Shown here piece by piece: positions 1 through 12,489 of a stretch of 64,000 nt of DNA. This DNA comes from Ophioderma brevispina (Eukaryota; Echinodermata; Ophiuroidea; Amphilepidida; Ophiodermatidae): positions 62,001-126,000 of the forward strand of contig JAMKCH010056856.1 in the NCBI GenBank assembly GCA_023653785.1. The letters are read 5' to 3'. A program made the position numbers and the translations under genes. The notes under the pieces were generated by a model. That model searched no databases, was not told the origin of the DNA, and saw only the letters and a program-made list of their open reading frames with translations. Every line of letters begins with the position of its first letter. Position 1 is the first letter of the stretch.

Positions 1-496
1 TAATCCCAGATAATCGCTTGTTAGTTTAATCCTGTACGTGCAAAAAAACTTCAATGTCTCTTATACTGTTAGTACACGATGCATTGTATTTAATACGGGC
101 ACGTTTGACAATAAGTACTCGGACTAAGCTAATCAGCTAATGGACTACGATCGAAGATGCTTCAAAAGCAACAGATAAAAGGACGGCTTGCACAGGACTT
201 TTTCCTTGTGACACATGGTTAAGCCTCAGATATAAAAACTATTTTGTTACTCACCGGCCAAGGTCACAAATGTCTATACCACAACTGGGAAAAATTGTGG
301 TGGGAAATGTACATTTCAATTTTATCAAGAGCTTCATAAATCTGTAATGAATTCTGGCTACAGAATTAAGCCATGGAAATTACCTCCCTAACAATGTTGA
401 CTTGAACCCGAAGCGCTGAAGACCAATACACAAAGCAGTATGGCAGCGAAAAAAAAAACTCATATTTGATGCGGTTTAGTGGACAAGGTTCAATTT
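1..496. other. No recognisable feature
   Basis: AT-rich sequence with scattered stops in all frames and no repeat structure that I recognise. It ends where the 3' end of the neighbouring minus-strand LINE begins. Confidence 0.5.
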
Positions 497-3400
497 ATAA
501 TTCAGCATAAAATATGAACGTTTACAGAAATGATTAATACAGTATAATATATATATTACAGACACCAGTAGCAATTGCAGACGTTTACTAAGATAAATGG
601 TGAGGCAAATGTATGATATGCTAGGGACCAGTAATGGACAACCCGATAGGGCTTACGCTTATGCTGGGCCCTGTAATACATACAGTGAAATTACTCAATA
701 TTACAATAATCATAAAGAAGGGGTGAATGAATGACATACAGAATGAATGAAATACAGAATTACATCGGTTAATGACCATTTAACAAAAAAAAAGAGAAAA
801 AAAAAACAAAAACACAAAATATATCTAAGCTAAACAAAACACTTAAAGGGGGTGAAAACGGGATACGCGAATGTTAAGAAGACGGACAAGAGCTTTTCAA
901 CATGTCTTGCTGGGGATGTAAAATAGGTTCAGACGAGGGGAAGCAGAGATAGGAAAAAAAAAGAGGAAGGTGAAGAAAAAGGTAAGGAATAGAGATAGAA
1001 ATAGGATTATGAAGAAAAGGTGAGAGAAATACGGGACTTGGGTTAACAAGAATTGTACTGGTTGAGAAATGTTTTTTCAGTTGAGGCTTTAAAAGTATTT
1101 TGTTTGTATTGTGTGATGGATTATGAAGTCATCCAAAGTTTTGGGCGTGCTACTGACTATAAAGTGACTTTTTACGAGGAGGATTTTGGGAGGGGAGATG
1201 AAGTTTGCCGGCTTGTGTTATAGCTGTAGTTTTGTCTGTTTGTGGTAAAAGAATTGCTGAATTGAAGGTCGGAGGGTAAATGCTTGTTGTGGAAAGTCCA
1301 GCATGAAGAGCAGCTGTTTGAAGTTGGTTGATGTGCTCTAATTTAAGTGTTTTCCGTGAGTGAATAATGGCAAAGTGTGAGTTCTGGGGGGTGAGTTTGT
1401 GATAGTGCGAATGGCCCCTTTCTGTGTGATGTTTAGATTGGTGAGTCGTGAATTGATCGTTGAGGCCCCAGATTAAATGGACAGTAGTAGGTATAGGGAG
1501 AGACACGAGTGTGTTGTAAAGTGATTGTAAGGTATAGTAACGTATGGAGGTGGTTGTTTAACTCTGTTATTGTACCATGCGTGAGACGCTTTGTAGTGAC
1601 AGAGTTAAGTGTTCATTCCATGTTAGTATGTCGTCGAGTGTTAATGCCAAGAAATTGGTTTGAGTGTACCTGAGAGATTGTCTGGTGTGTTTATCGATGT
1701 TAATGTTGGTTGTGAATAGTGTGTGTGTGAGGAAAAAGCATGTAGTTAGTTTTAAAACATTAAGAGAAAGTTTGTTTGCCTCGGCCGAAACCAGTCAGGA
1801 TAGTGCAGAGTCATGACATGTTGTTAAATAGTGCATTAATGTTAGGGGTTTGAAGAAAAATGTTTGTGTCATTGAAATAAGATTAGGTTTGTGGGTTAGA
1901 GGATGTTTGTTAGGATGTCATTCATGTAAATGATGAAAAGTAGGGACCAAGGATTGAACCTTGCGGGACGACAACTGTGATAGGTTTAATGGATGATGCG
2001 GTGGAGTGGAGTGTACTGATTGTGAGCGGGTCTAGTTAGGTAACTCCTGAACCACTCAAGGCTATCCACGGACACCGTAATGTTAAAGCTTGTGAAGAAG
2101 AAGACTGTGGTCAATGGTGTCGAAAGCCTGGGAGAGATCCAGGAATACCCCCATGGTGTGGGTTATTTGAGTGAACGGTTGGAGGTTGGGGTGTTGAGTC
2201 AAGGGTGCCATGAAGTCTAGCTGTTTGGGCCTAAAACCGTAGTGTTCATCGACAAGAATGCTGTGCTTGTTGAAGAATGAGACGAGTGGGTGTACATGAC
2301 TTTTTCAAGTGTTTTGAAAAGATGGTAAGAAACAGACATATGGGCCTTGTAGTGCAAGTGTTATGTGCATCTTTGTTTTTGAAAATAGGAATGGACTTTG
2401 GCTGATGTGAGTTGATCTGGAAGGTTCAGGGTGAAAAGTGATTGGTTAAATATGGCATCAGAGGCGAGAAATGATGTTCTATATGAGAGTTGTTAGCAAT
2501 CCAAGGGGATCGATCTTGTCGGGACCCGCACTTTCCAGGTTTAACAGGTGGCGAAGGTTTGATGTCAATAACAGTAACTGGATCAGGAACATGGAGGTGA
2601 ATGGTTTTTGGAAGGTGTCTGTAAATGGGTACTTGAGGGTGGAATTTGGTTAGCTAAGTTTTTGCCCAAGGTAGTGAAGTGATCGTTGGATGCGTTAGCT
2701 AAGTCAAGCGGGCCGTCAGTTATCGCTTTTATTGTGAGTGTGAAAAGGTCGGGATTTGTTAGTGCGCACCTCATACTAGGAAGGTTGTTGAATGTCCAGG
2801 TTTTGGTGCGATCATTTTTGAGGTTCTGGAATTGGTTCGGTGTTGTGTTTTTCTTGGCAATACGAAAAATGTGAGTAATTGTTGTATTGTTTGTATTTTT
2901 GTTGGGCTGGGGTGTTTTTCTCAGGTATGTTTATAGAGGCCGTGCTTATGTTTGATTGACTTCGAAATTGCTGATGTCATCCAGGGCTGATTATGGTTAC
3001 GATTTTTAGGGTCTTCTTGTAAGGGGAAGGATCGTTGTAGTGTTTAGTTATAAAGTTGTAATGAAGTTGACTGTACGACGATGTTTGGGGTTCATTTCTG
3101 TGCGAATAGTTCCATGATCAGTGTTGAGTGCTACGTTAAATGTGCGAATGTTGTGATATCTGAGTCACGTTTAGTGATTGTTGTTTTGTGGCCTGCTTTA
3201 TGTTAAGTGATGTAAGGGAATATTGGGAAGTGGAGTGATCTGTAGTGTCAGTGACAAATATCCATGGTGTGGAGTCTGTGTCGGTGGAGTTGGTGATTAT
3301 GTTGTCATGAGCGTCGGCTGTTTATGCGTTAATTCTTGTATGTATGTAATTTTTAGGGATATAAGAGTTTGCAAGTGAGTGTTATTATAAAGTCGTAATG

Positions 3401-4140
3401 TTGTGGAATGAGTGGAATATAATTGAGAAGATTGACATTAAAGTCACCCGACAATATAGAATCACTGGTTGGTTTTATTAGATTTTAGTCAGCGAGAAGT
3501 GCTCGAGCTATGTTAAAATTGGGATTGGTGTTCATTGCAGTCTGTAAATACTCCGACAGTTATGTGTTGGGTAAGTGTGGTGTTAATGTGGTGGTTCGAT
3601 GGAAAAGTGATCAAGTTCTGGTTCTGGTTGTTGTATGCTCGATGATTTTGGATGAGACGGTGATTTTTTTATGTAAAGACAAACTCACCTTCCTCTGCCA
3701 TTGAGTGCCCTGGAAAGTACGTGTAGCCATTAAGGTGAGGTGGTGATTTGGTGGCAGTAAGCAATGTTCTGAAAATGCCTTTTAAGACAGATAGAAAGAG
3801 TGGTTGAGGTGCTCAAGGTAGTTAGTGATTCCTTCATATGATTTTGTGATACACGGCAGTTTGAAGTGGAAATATGGAAAATGGAGTCATTGCTTATGAT
3901 TTATTAGTTGTGTTAAAACGCTGTCGCAGTGTGTGATAGCAGGAGTCAGAACCAGAGTTGTTTGGGGATGTGGTGTGAAGGTGGGTGGTTCTCAGTTTGA
4001 GATGATATGGGTCAGTGAGTAAACGGATGATGCAAAAGGGAATAAGTTGATATCGTCAATTTGGTGTTGGTGAAAAATTCATTCAGTGATGCGCGTAAGT
4101 CTTCGTCGTGAAAGCTGATGGTTAACTGGCAGTTAGTATA
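497..4140 (-). mobile_element. LINE retrotransposon, CR1/jockey-like (minus strand)
   Basis: A non-LTR retrotransposon read right to left. Its minus strand encodes, in order, an endonuclease region, a linker and a reverse transcriptase, then a non-coding 3' end at the left. The 3' end is supported independently: about 350 bp at 497-930 recurs in the same orientation at 29,160-29,580, sharing stretches such as ACCAGTAATGGACAAC and ACATGTCTTGCTG. No separate ORF1 is visible, so the copy may be 5'-truncated. The right boundary is approximate, set where endonuclease-like translation fades and purine-rich DNA begins. The clade call (CR1/L2/jockey group rather than Tx1/L1) rests on the style of the reverse transcriptase motifs and is only moderately secure. 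Confidence 0.8.
1150..4100 (-). pseudogene. LINE ORF2 remnant (endonuclease + reverse transcriptase)
   Basis: On the minus strand the following pieces appear in the expected order but in different frames. A GDFNVNL endonuclease motif lies near 3,423-3,460, where an APE-type nuclease keeps its Asp/Asn pair. Next comes a linker reading FTTLGKNLANQIPPSS near 2,645-2,700, then SAGPDKI and SDAIFNQSLFTLNLPDQL near 2,400-2,530. Reverse transcriptase motif A, FLDLSQAFDTIDHSLL, follows at about 2,101-2,155, and VPQGSILGP at about 1,945-1,972. The catalytic motif C position near 1,805-1,820 reads CHDS rather than the usual ADD. The last open stretch, 1,150-1,506, is the C-terminal tail typical of these LINEs. 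Many frameshifts and stops separate the pieces, so no intact protein is encoded. The element would copy its RNA into DNA at a nicked target; this copy cannot without repair. Confidence 0.75.
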
Positions 4141-4149
4141 TAGCAGGGC

Positions 4150-4470
4150 ATAGCATTACTGAAAGGGATTAAGTACAAAGAAAAAATAGTGAGGGGTTAT
4201 ATAGGGAGTGATAGAGAGGGAGAGAGACGAAGAGAGAGAGAGAATGACGGAGATCGAGAGGATAAGAGAGAGAGTGTGTGAAGAGGGCGGGAACTTGAGA
4301 GATGGGATAGATGAGGGGTAGATTGAAAAAAGGAGGAGAGTTTGAAGAGCCAAGAGGAGGAGGGGGAAGACGGGGGTAGATAAAAATGAAGCAATACCAG
4401 TAGACAAGATGTGTTGACAAGTCCGACAAGACGAAAGCAATAAAGACCAAGCACAGAGGTTAAAAACAAA
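4150..4470. repeat. Purine-rich GAGA-type low-complexity tract
   Basis: The plus strand is almost entirely A and G between 4,193 and 4,380, with repeated GAGAGA runs. The long open frames on the minus strand here are Ser/Leu-rich products of this composition and not genes. It lies at the presumed 5' side of the minus-strand LINE. Confidence 0.7.
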
Positions 4471-6735
4471 AACAAGGGCTAAGGACATACCAAAAAAAGT
4501 GCCAAATTATTAATACAGAAACTAAAAGTACAGTAGTGTACAAATTAAAAACCATGGGGCTTACAAACAGGGTAAAGAATTACAAGAAAATCAATTGATG
4601 ACATATAATATTAAATAAACTAAGATACTAATAATTACAATACATTAATAGCGAGTGTAAAAAGTACAGTACTCACAAACTTCAGTTAATACAGTTGCCA
4701 ATAAATATATACAAAGGTGAGTAGATGCGAGGCGCTCGCAAAATACATGTCAATATAATATGTATTCAAAACATAAATAAGGGCAAGAATGATTGGGTAG
4801 ACAGGATGTTTGACCTACCTATAGTGTCCCTCCAAAAACATCAACATTCGTACTCCACAAACCTATCCCTCTTCATCATTTCCCTGCTACAAAAACACCC
4901 TCCCCAAAATCCCTACTCCCTCTTTCTCAAACCAATCTACTCCTCTCCCTCTCCCCATCTATCCCAAACACAAACCTCGCACTCTCTTCAAAATAAATCT
5001 CCCGCTCACTCCTACATATCGGAGTAATAATAATACAAGTTGAATAAAATTCAAATTACACATAATGGAGTATGACATTTTGCAATAATAATAATAGTAA
5101 TTAATATAATAATAACTAATAATAACCCACTGCCTAATACATCCATATTAAAAATAAATATTAGGGATCACATACAGTGTTGCACTCCAGATGGCAGGAA
5201 AATAAAAGACGATGGTTAAATCACTAAAAAGGCCTGTGTGGAGTTGCAACAATGTGATGATACGAGGGCGCGGTTGGTGTAGGCAACAGCATAATAATTA
5301 ATAATACATGAACAATTAATACACGCACTAAACCGGAGGGAGTGGAAAACAGTAAGGGACACAGAGAAATACCTGGCAGGAGCGACTGGTTTGCTTTAAA
5401 AAGTGACCAAAAACAAAGGTCATGCAAAAACATTTTAACAGATGAAAGATGAAAACAGCAGTGCATAACAAAGTGCACCACCATTCTGCTCAGGGCAAGG
5501 TACTACTATGGTATGTCAGATAACGAAAAACTTACAACACTAGAATAAGGTGTAACATACGGCAATGCAATTGTACATCACATAACATGAGTTTGTTATA
5601 TAAGGTGAATTTTTTATCCTTCATAGATATTCCATTAAGTTGTAACCATTACACTGTCAATGATTCATTTGAAACGTTTACAGGAACATGTAAAATGGAA
5701 AAATAGATCACGATCACAGAGCAATGAGGCATCTTCAGGTAGATGACCAAACTTCGTGATCTTCGGAGTAACAAAAAACATGTTGCTAAATTTACAAATG
5801 AGTAATATATATAATACGACAATAATATAACTGGATAAATAGCACACTTACCGCTGTACTGGGCAAATTCAGTGCGACACCCTCCTTAAAGTGGAGAGTC
5901 TGATTGGCTAGAACATCTGTGACATTGGAATATTTTGAACAAGCTTGTGAAATTGGAGTGGATATGACAGCGAGGCCAGATCGGACCAAGTGAAGAGTGA
6001 AGGAGGGGGAAAATTGTTTTTAAAACATATTCATGGCAGCAAAATGATGAATACAACCATTTTACAATTAAATCAATAATATTATAGATCAATACATCAA
6101 TACAAAGACACAACTGCACATTCTGAAAAAACTTTATAGAGCTCAGTGTGCAGGATATATGTCCAGACGATTTGTGGAGACAAATGCTCCCTCCTCTCCC
6201 GAACCGGGGACTGGTCCGATAAGTTTGAAAGTTTCACAGTAGCTTTGATTTACTATAATAAACAAAAGAACTATGTAGAGATTAATATCAAGAAAGTGAG
6301 ATGTGAAGAAACCTCATACCCAACCGTACGGGGGGTAGAGGTTGTGCATGAAAGCAAGATTGATTACGTGTTCCACTGAGCTTCCCAATTGTACTCATCT
6401 CTATATACAGGATTTTTGTATTTTGATTCAAGGTGAATAATTATCACGAAGTTATCATTCCAGCGGTAGACTTCTTGATAAATTAACTAACCCACCACCA
6501 GTTTCCACATTTAAAATATTCAGGTTGCTCTAGGAGATTACCGTTTTTCGTGCGGTTCGTTGGATAACATCTTCACGTGAGATAACTTCCTAAGAGATTC
6601 ACAACAATAATAGCGAGAATCAATTTTCTTAATAGTCGCAGACACAGATTAAGCGATGATGATTTGCGCTTATACAGGCCTAACACTGACGTGATGAACC
6701 CTTACGTCTACCTGAGCCATTTTTGTAACAAAACT
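4471..6735. other. Unassigned AT-rich stretch
   Basis: No gene is recognised. The stretch contains a pyrimidine-rich segment at 4,850-5,020 and an ATA/AAT-rich segment around 5,085-5,165. Short open frames, including 6,146-6,379, have no recognisable domain and no codon pattern that distinguishes them from chance. Confidence 0.4.
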
Positions 6736-7346
6736 CCCGAAGGGGGGGGGGGGGTGGTGGTTACCACCCCCCTGTGATTTTCGTTACTGAACAACCGATT
6801 CCTGTAAATTTGGTACAAAAGGATAGCTTAGAGTTTCTTCTGTCAATTGGTACAAAATAAGTACTAACATCCCCGTTATGACGTCACATGACGTAATATG
6901 TTGAGGAGGAAAGCTACGAAAAATACTGAAGATAGGGTGGAAAAAAATTTGATATTTCGAAATTTTAGACGACTCAAACACCCTATGATAGCTCTTAAAA
7001 ATGATGTCAATTATATAAACTAGGCATGTCCCCATAAGTAGAGTCAAAAACCGCAGGAAAATCGGTTTTTCCGACATTTTTGGCCGAAACGAAAAACATT
7101 TGAATTTCCACACTGTGTGTGTCTATGGAAATGGCAGTTTGCTGGACATGCGAACTTTTGACGTCATTGTGGACGTACTGATAGGCATGTTGGTACTATT
7201 TTGGTATCAGGGAAAGAGGAGGCCCATAACTATCGATTGGCACCAAAACAAGGTCTGTGATGTTCCATGTGGTGTGTTAGGAGGGTGTAACTTCTCTTCC
7301 GGGAGAGGGGGGGCGGGTTACCACCCCCACCCCTATCGATCACTTT
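6736..7346. mobile_element. Diverged foldback element with G-run termini
   Basis: The two ends are inverted copies of each other. The left end reads a 13-base G run followed by TGGTGGTTACCACCCCCC at 6,742-6,772. The right end carries the inverse near 7,306-7,333 (GGGTTACCACCCCC). Further in, GGTACAAAATAAGTACTAACAT at about 6,848-6,870 is the inverse of sequence around 7,180-7,205, and a TGACGTCA-like core occurs in both arms. Inner arms are diverged and no transposase is visible. Best read as an old non-autonomous element; the family is unknown. Confidence 0.5.
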
Positions 7347-8079
7347 GGGATCACCCTGTATCTACCTATACCATTGAGTTTGTTTTTGGATTTAAAGGAG
7401 CGACACATGTCAATTGACAATTTACATTAAATAAGTTGCCACACAGAAAAGGGGGGTTTTTTAGCAAGCCGGGGAAAGGAAAACAAAACGAAGGGGGGGG
7501 GGGGTGGTAACCACCCCCCCCCCCTTCGTAACGAGGGTTAAATAACTTGAACGTAGGCTCTTGGGAGAGGATAACGTCTCTGCTAAGTGACAGACAATTA
7601 CAAAACTGGCTTATATATTTTGCCAACTCAATTATGTTTGGACATATATAAGTACTTCGACTTGATGTGTCTACTGATGGATAGTATCCACCAGTATGTC
7701 TTATCATATGTCCAACAAGTTATCCAGGCTTTCCGAATAAGGAGGGAGGGAAGTGTAAAATATCAACAAAGAGGTCGGATTCGGTCGTATATCATCCTGT
7801 GTGCGACTGTTTTGAAGGGATGACATAAGACGTTGGATGGTCTAAGTTGTTGCAATTTTAGTAATTAAGTTCCAGAGTGTTTTCAGGGTTGATTGTAAAA
7901 CATTTTCACAGGAACTTTCAGGAAATTGTAAAAATCTAATATATATACGATATTCACATTGGGGCAATGAGTCTTCGACACTTGAGCGTGAGAATTTTTG
8001 AGTATTTAGATAGTTGATTATTGCAAAATAAAGATTCTGTAATCCGGTGTAAATGTACAACACACACCAAAAGATCAAG
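7347..8079. other. Unassigned stretch with a G/C hairpin
   Basis: Apart from the palindrome annotated at 7,487-7,531 I see no feature here. Open frames are short and unsupported. Confidence 0.4.
7487..7531. repeat. Perfect poly(G)/poly(C) palindrome
   Basis: ACGAA plus a 12-base G run, then TGGTAACCA, then a matching C run and TTCGT: an almost perfect self-complementary block of about 45 bp. The central TGGTAACCA is shared with the ends of the foldback at 6,736-7,346, so this is probably a short relative of that family. Confidence 0.7.
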
Positions 8080-9131
8080 GTCCAGATGTCAAGGGCATTT
8101 TTTGACCAGAAATGCCTCAAGAGACGAGAAGGTTCTGGAATTTCGGCATATCGGCATTTATACATACAACCAAGACGTTTTTGAAATGCGGATGACGGCG
8201 TGTAACATAATAGGATTAATCATAGAGTTAGCAAACACGACGATTGCGCCATTAAAGTAAAAAGTAATCGGTTTTGTTTGGAATGAAAAGTGCACAAATA
8301 GGCGAGAAGAACAAAAAGAAGGTACAGACACCAAAAATAAGGTCTTGTGATGTCGGAGGCCATTGGTTGGATTTTGACGCATTCGTTGTGGCGTTCTCAT
8401 GCATTATCGGGGTTGTGCATGCCGTCACTGTCACGGCGGTGTTCCTCCAATGACACTCAGAGGTGGACGAAGGTGGATTGAATGTCCTTCATCTCATTTC
8501 GTCGTTGCTCTTAAAGTGGCGTCTAACATGGCAAAAAAATAAGAGAATAGCATGATGTGGTGATGAGAGGTAATGGAAATTATTGAAGCCAATGGTTTGA
8601 TGCCTTATGAAAGAGCTCGCCCTTGGGGATGAAGATCAGGTCTCTGCATGTTGAATGTTGCTGATCTATCCAAATCCGCCAACCCAGCAAGAGGGAGGGC
8701 TACGCAAAATGAAACAGGCAGCATTCCAAATTATCGCGACCATGATCGCAATATTCCGTGGTTGATAAATTTTCCTGTATGGTGGAGAGAAGGGAGCGTG
8801 ATCAGAAGCAGGCGATTCACCGATATGCCGCTAGACTTGTAGAGGCTTGTTCCCGTACATGTGTTAGATCATAAAACCTTGCAGCTGCACCAGTCATGAG
8901 GATTTATGCAGAGGCCCTCCATCACGGGCTACGAAGAGACACACCCAGGAATGTAAAGATGCTGGTAAGACAATCTGTAACAGCTAGGCTTACGGACAAA
9001 CGCGTTAGTAGATGTTCGAAGTTTACGGGGAAAAAAGACGGCGGCAATACCATTGAGTTTCCGATGGCACCAATTATTCCGATAATGAGAAGTGCTACAC
9101 CAACAAAGATACGCTCACCGTAAGAGCTTGT
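8080..9131 (-). pseudogene. Rhodopsin-like GPCR, intronless, frameshifted
   Basis: All of a class A receptor can be followed on the minus strand across about 1,050 bp, the normal length of a seven-helix core. TM1 (about 9,045-9,125) reads IFVGVALLIIGIIGAIGNSM with the conserved GN pair. TM2 (about 8,935-9,000) reads SLAVTDCLTSIFTFLG with the conserved Asp. The end of TM3 near 8,800-8,825 reads ISVNRLLLIT, an NR-type variant of the DRY motif. TM4 (about 8,690-8,760) contains IAIMVAIIWNAACFI. TM6 (about 8,280-8,350) reads DLIFGVCTFFLFFSPICALF. TM7 (about 8,185-8,250) reads GAIVVFANSMINPIMLHAVI, matching the NPxxY region with Tyr replaced. At least four frame changes separate these pieces. NR at the DRY position recalls melatonin/moody-like receptors, but the ligand cannot be inferred. 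It is either a pseudogene or a real single-exon gene damaged by sequencing indels. Confidence 0.75.
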
Positions 9132-11504
9132 AAGAGTAGATAAGAAGATTGGCGGACTGATCTTAAGTTGGTCATGTTGTTAGTATTTTCAAATATTATA
9201 GTCTAGTGTCCGAAGTATCGAGTCAGTATCTCTCCCTCGTTCGTCTTCTAGCTTCTGCTCCTTTTTTATTTGTTCTGAAAGGGTATAGGAAATCGTTTTT
9301 TATACTGTAACTCACTGACTTGTTCGATTCATTGCGCGTGATCGAACATATTACTATATAGAATAGATATCATTACATAGTATTATAAATAATGTAAATC
9401 CTATAGTGTTACCACAATGGGAATGGGTACAACGAAAATGGCTGACTTCCTGTGGTACATCCCCGTGTAGATATTTAAAATGTTGAATTGCCATTTGAAG
9501 ACATGCTTTCTTGGTACGGTATTTGTTGAAAATTGTGAAATTTTAATTAAGTATTTCCTCAAATCAAAAAATTCAGTGCCTATGTTTATATTTAAAAAAT
9601 AAGCAAATTAAAATTCGCCCTTTCACTTTTAGGTGTTCTGTTAACCAGGTGCACAGGTGATAACCATAGTGATTTTCGGCTATTTTTACTTGACACACAA
9701 ATTTTTTTGATATTTATGCCCCTAGTATCTAACTTTGCAGGGATACCCACAAAACACACACAACACACAACCCTGGTAAATGGGGGGGGGGGGGTCAATT
9801 TATGCCCGCTATAGTAAAGTATAGGAAACATTAACTTGTTCTATTTTTCCCCTATATATGGTAGTAGACCACAAGACAGGATCGCTATTTACACACATAA
9901 GCCAATGCATTTATACAATACACACACTATACAAACACGTGCGGTTACGAAAAAATTAATATTGTATATTAACCATGACAACGATATCATCTATGTTACA
10001 TTAGAATTGATTGATATACTATATATATATATATATATTAAACATTTGTGGAACCAGGTTGATATAGGCATTGGGCTGCGACGGCCGTGTGTGTTAATCG
10101 GACGTGCGTTTATTGCCGCTGTCTTTTGTGTAGATGGCATTTTGGCATGTTAACATCTGTGCATATTTTAGGGGTCCAGACGGTCAGTTTGTTTATGCCT
10201 AAATCTTATGCGACTATAAAGGTATGACAAGCTTTATATGTCAAATTTTGCACGACAATAGGTAGATGGTCAATTTGGCATGCCAACATTTTGGAAACAT
10301 AATAAGAACGTTTAGCAAGCTTTGGATTGCGTGATCTTTGATTTAAAAGGCATGTTTTGTTGTTTTTTCAACACTAATATTTGCCCGTTATTTTGGTCAT
10401 TCGAGAACACAATTTCTGCCTCGCAGGTTCTTTGGTGAAGCGGTCTCAAAATGTAAAATTGGCCTTTAGCAAGACTTAATATATTTTGGCCAACGGTGGC
10501 AATAGAAGGCTGTTCGTGTGTTGTAGGAAAAATAAAAATACAACCTGGGAATGTGCAGTATTTTCCCTGGTGATTGGCAATAGCAATTTAGCAAGACAGG
10601 TTCTACGTCGTCTGCCATCCTTGACCAGGTGCGGGAATACAATCATTTCCCTGCCTGGACGGGTGTCTTATGGCCAGAGTTTGTGGGACCGGTTGTTGGA
10701 GTCAAGATGTTTTAAACTGTATTCTGAAGCGTGAGTATAGAATTAGTTTGTATTGTTAATTTAAAGTAATCTTGGTTGTTGTCGCATAAAAAATGTTGAT
10801 TGCCTACCAAAACGTTGATCTGTTTTGGGAAATTGATGATAAACTGTTAAAGTCACGAATTTGCGGCAAGATTAAGTTGGGGATAAAATTTAAATTGAAA
10901 TATTAACATTTCCTTAAGTCGTGTATTTATATCCCATTGGAAACGGACTTTTTTGGGTAAAATAGAATGGATTTTAATATGTTTTTCTGCAACATGGTAG
11001 AATTCTTTGTAAAAAACGTGCAAGTTAAAATTGGTTTTTGACTGTAGACTTTTGGATGGTTTTTGATATTTACATTCCAGTCTACCATGCCCTGAGTTGT
11101 CGCTGGGCTTGGTATTTCTTTTCCGATGGAGCTTTACTTTGAAGTGCATTATACCTATATAGAATGGACTACTTTAAAGTATGAAGTTCGCTGCTGCTGA
11201 TGATTAACGAACTCTCCGGGCATTCACAATATCAAACTAGGGAGGGGGAGGGCGCTTTGCATCGGCATGTCAATAGGTTATCTTGGGGCCAGACCTGCTC
11301 CAGAACAACCGCAAGCATGCAGAGAATACAAAGGGAGCGCCTGTAGAAATGCTGAAATGTTCCAGGTGAACCAGGTGCGTGCTTGTTTCCTTGTATTCTT
11401 GGTTATCTGGAGGGCAGACAAAAGTCCATTCAATATAATTTACCTTCCATGCAAAGGCCCTAATATTGACTGTTGTCATTTAATTCCATGAACTTGCTTG
11501 TCAA
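9132..11504. other. Unassigned intergenic stretch
   Basis: No gene is recognised. It holds a 13-base G run at 9,782-9,794 and the AT microsatellite annotated separately. The frame at 10,486-10,734 is open for 82 codons but shows no domain. Confidence 0.4.
10020..10039. repeat. (AT)n microsatellite
   Basis: About ten uninterrupted AT dinucleotides. Confidence 0.85.
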
Positions 11505-12489
11505 CACATAAGTCGTGTCCACACTTGTTGTTATTACCGGTATTAACCTAGTCCGATGGAATTAAAAAACAAATCCATCCAATTTTCCCCCCCTCACGCC
11601 TATTGTACCCTAATTGTAATCGTCTCCACAATGCGGTCCGGACATAAGTCCTAGGTCAAATCCTTCACCCCTCTAATTGTCAGTATAACAGGTGAGTCTT
11701 GTTTTTGTTCACACTGGTCCATGTTAAGAGATCCGACAGAGCGTACGGTCGTGCATGTCCACACGTACTTTACTAATACCGGTCGTAAAGTTACGACCGT
11801 GACTTAACCTGCTCTTCGTCTCGGCATTAATCGTCTGACTTAAAGCCTAGTTAAGCCCGATAGAGTGCGTTCACAAGGCAAATTTATATCAAACACGAAA
11901 ACCGATCGGATTTAGGTCCGGATTAAGTAGTGACTTAGGTCCGACCCGCAGTGGGAGAACCGATTACAAAGGGTACAAATGGGTGAGGGGATTTAGGGAT
12001 TGTTTTTTAATTCATCGTTATTGTACTCCGGTAATAACTTGTGTGACCCGCGACTTTAATACCGGAATCTTAAATTGAATCGGTTTTAGTGTTTGATATA
12101 AATTGTCGTGTCGAACGCACACGGGTTAACTCTATGGACAAATAGGCTTAAGTCGACGATATTTATGCCGAAAGAGGAGGGTTAAGTCCGGTCGTGACTT
12201 TACGACGGGTATTAGTAAAGTACGTGTGGACATGCACGACCGTACGTTCTGTCGGACTTAACTGTGATCAGTGTTAACAAAAACAAGTAAGCACTGTTCT
12301 ACGACATTATTAGAGGTGTTGAAGGATTTGATCTAAGTGACTTATATGTCCAGCCGCATGTGGAGACGATTACAATATGGTACATAGGCGTGAGGGGAAT
12401 TAGGGGATTTTTTTTTTACTAAATTCATCGAGACTAGTAATAGCCGGTAATACTTAATAACTACACGTGTGGGAGCACGACTATGTGGG
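11505..12489. mobile_element. Large foldback element, arms about 450-490 bp
   Basis: The segment is close to one long inverted repeat. CATAAGTCGTGTCCACAC at the left end pairs with the inverse of GTGTGGGAGCACGACTATG at the right end. Inside, AACGTACGGTCGTGCATGTC and CACACGTACTTTACTAATAC at 11,735-11,785 recur inverted at about 12,205-12,255, and TTTATATCAAACAC at 11,882 recurs inverted near 12,090. The central spacer (about 11,945-12,055) is a third, inverted copy of the terminal sequence: the CCCCTCACCCATTTGTACCC type block also occurs near 11,585-11,615 and 12,370-12,410. There is no coding capacity. This is a non-autonomous foldback transposon with unusually long arms; superfamily unknown. 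Confidence 0.85.

Noticed and set aside
4156..4488. Overlapping minus-strand open frames of 92-110 codons
   Set aside because: They translate a GAGA-rich tract and give low-complexity Ser/Leu-rich peptides.
7842..8165. A separate gene from the 107-codon minus-strand frame
   Set aside because: It overlaps the 3' end of the GPCR locus in a different frame and shows no domain of its own.
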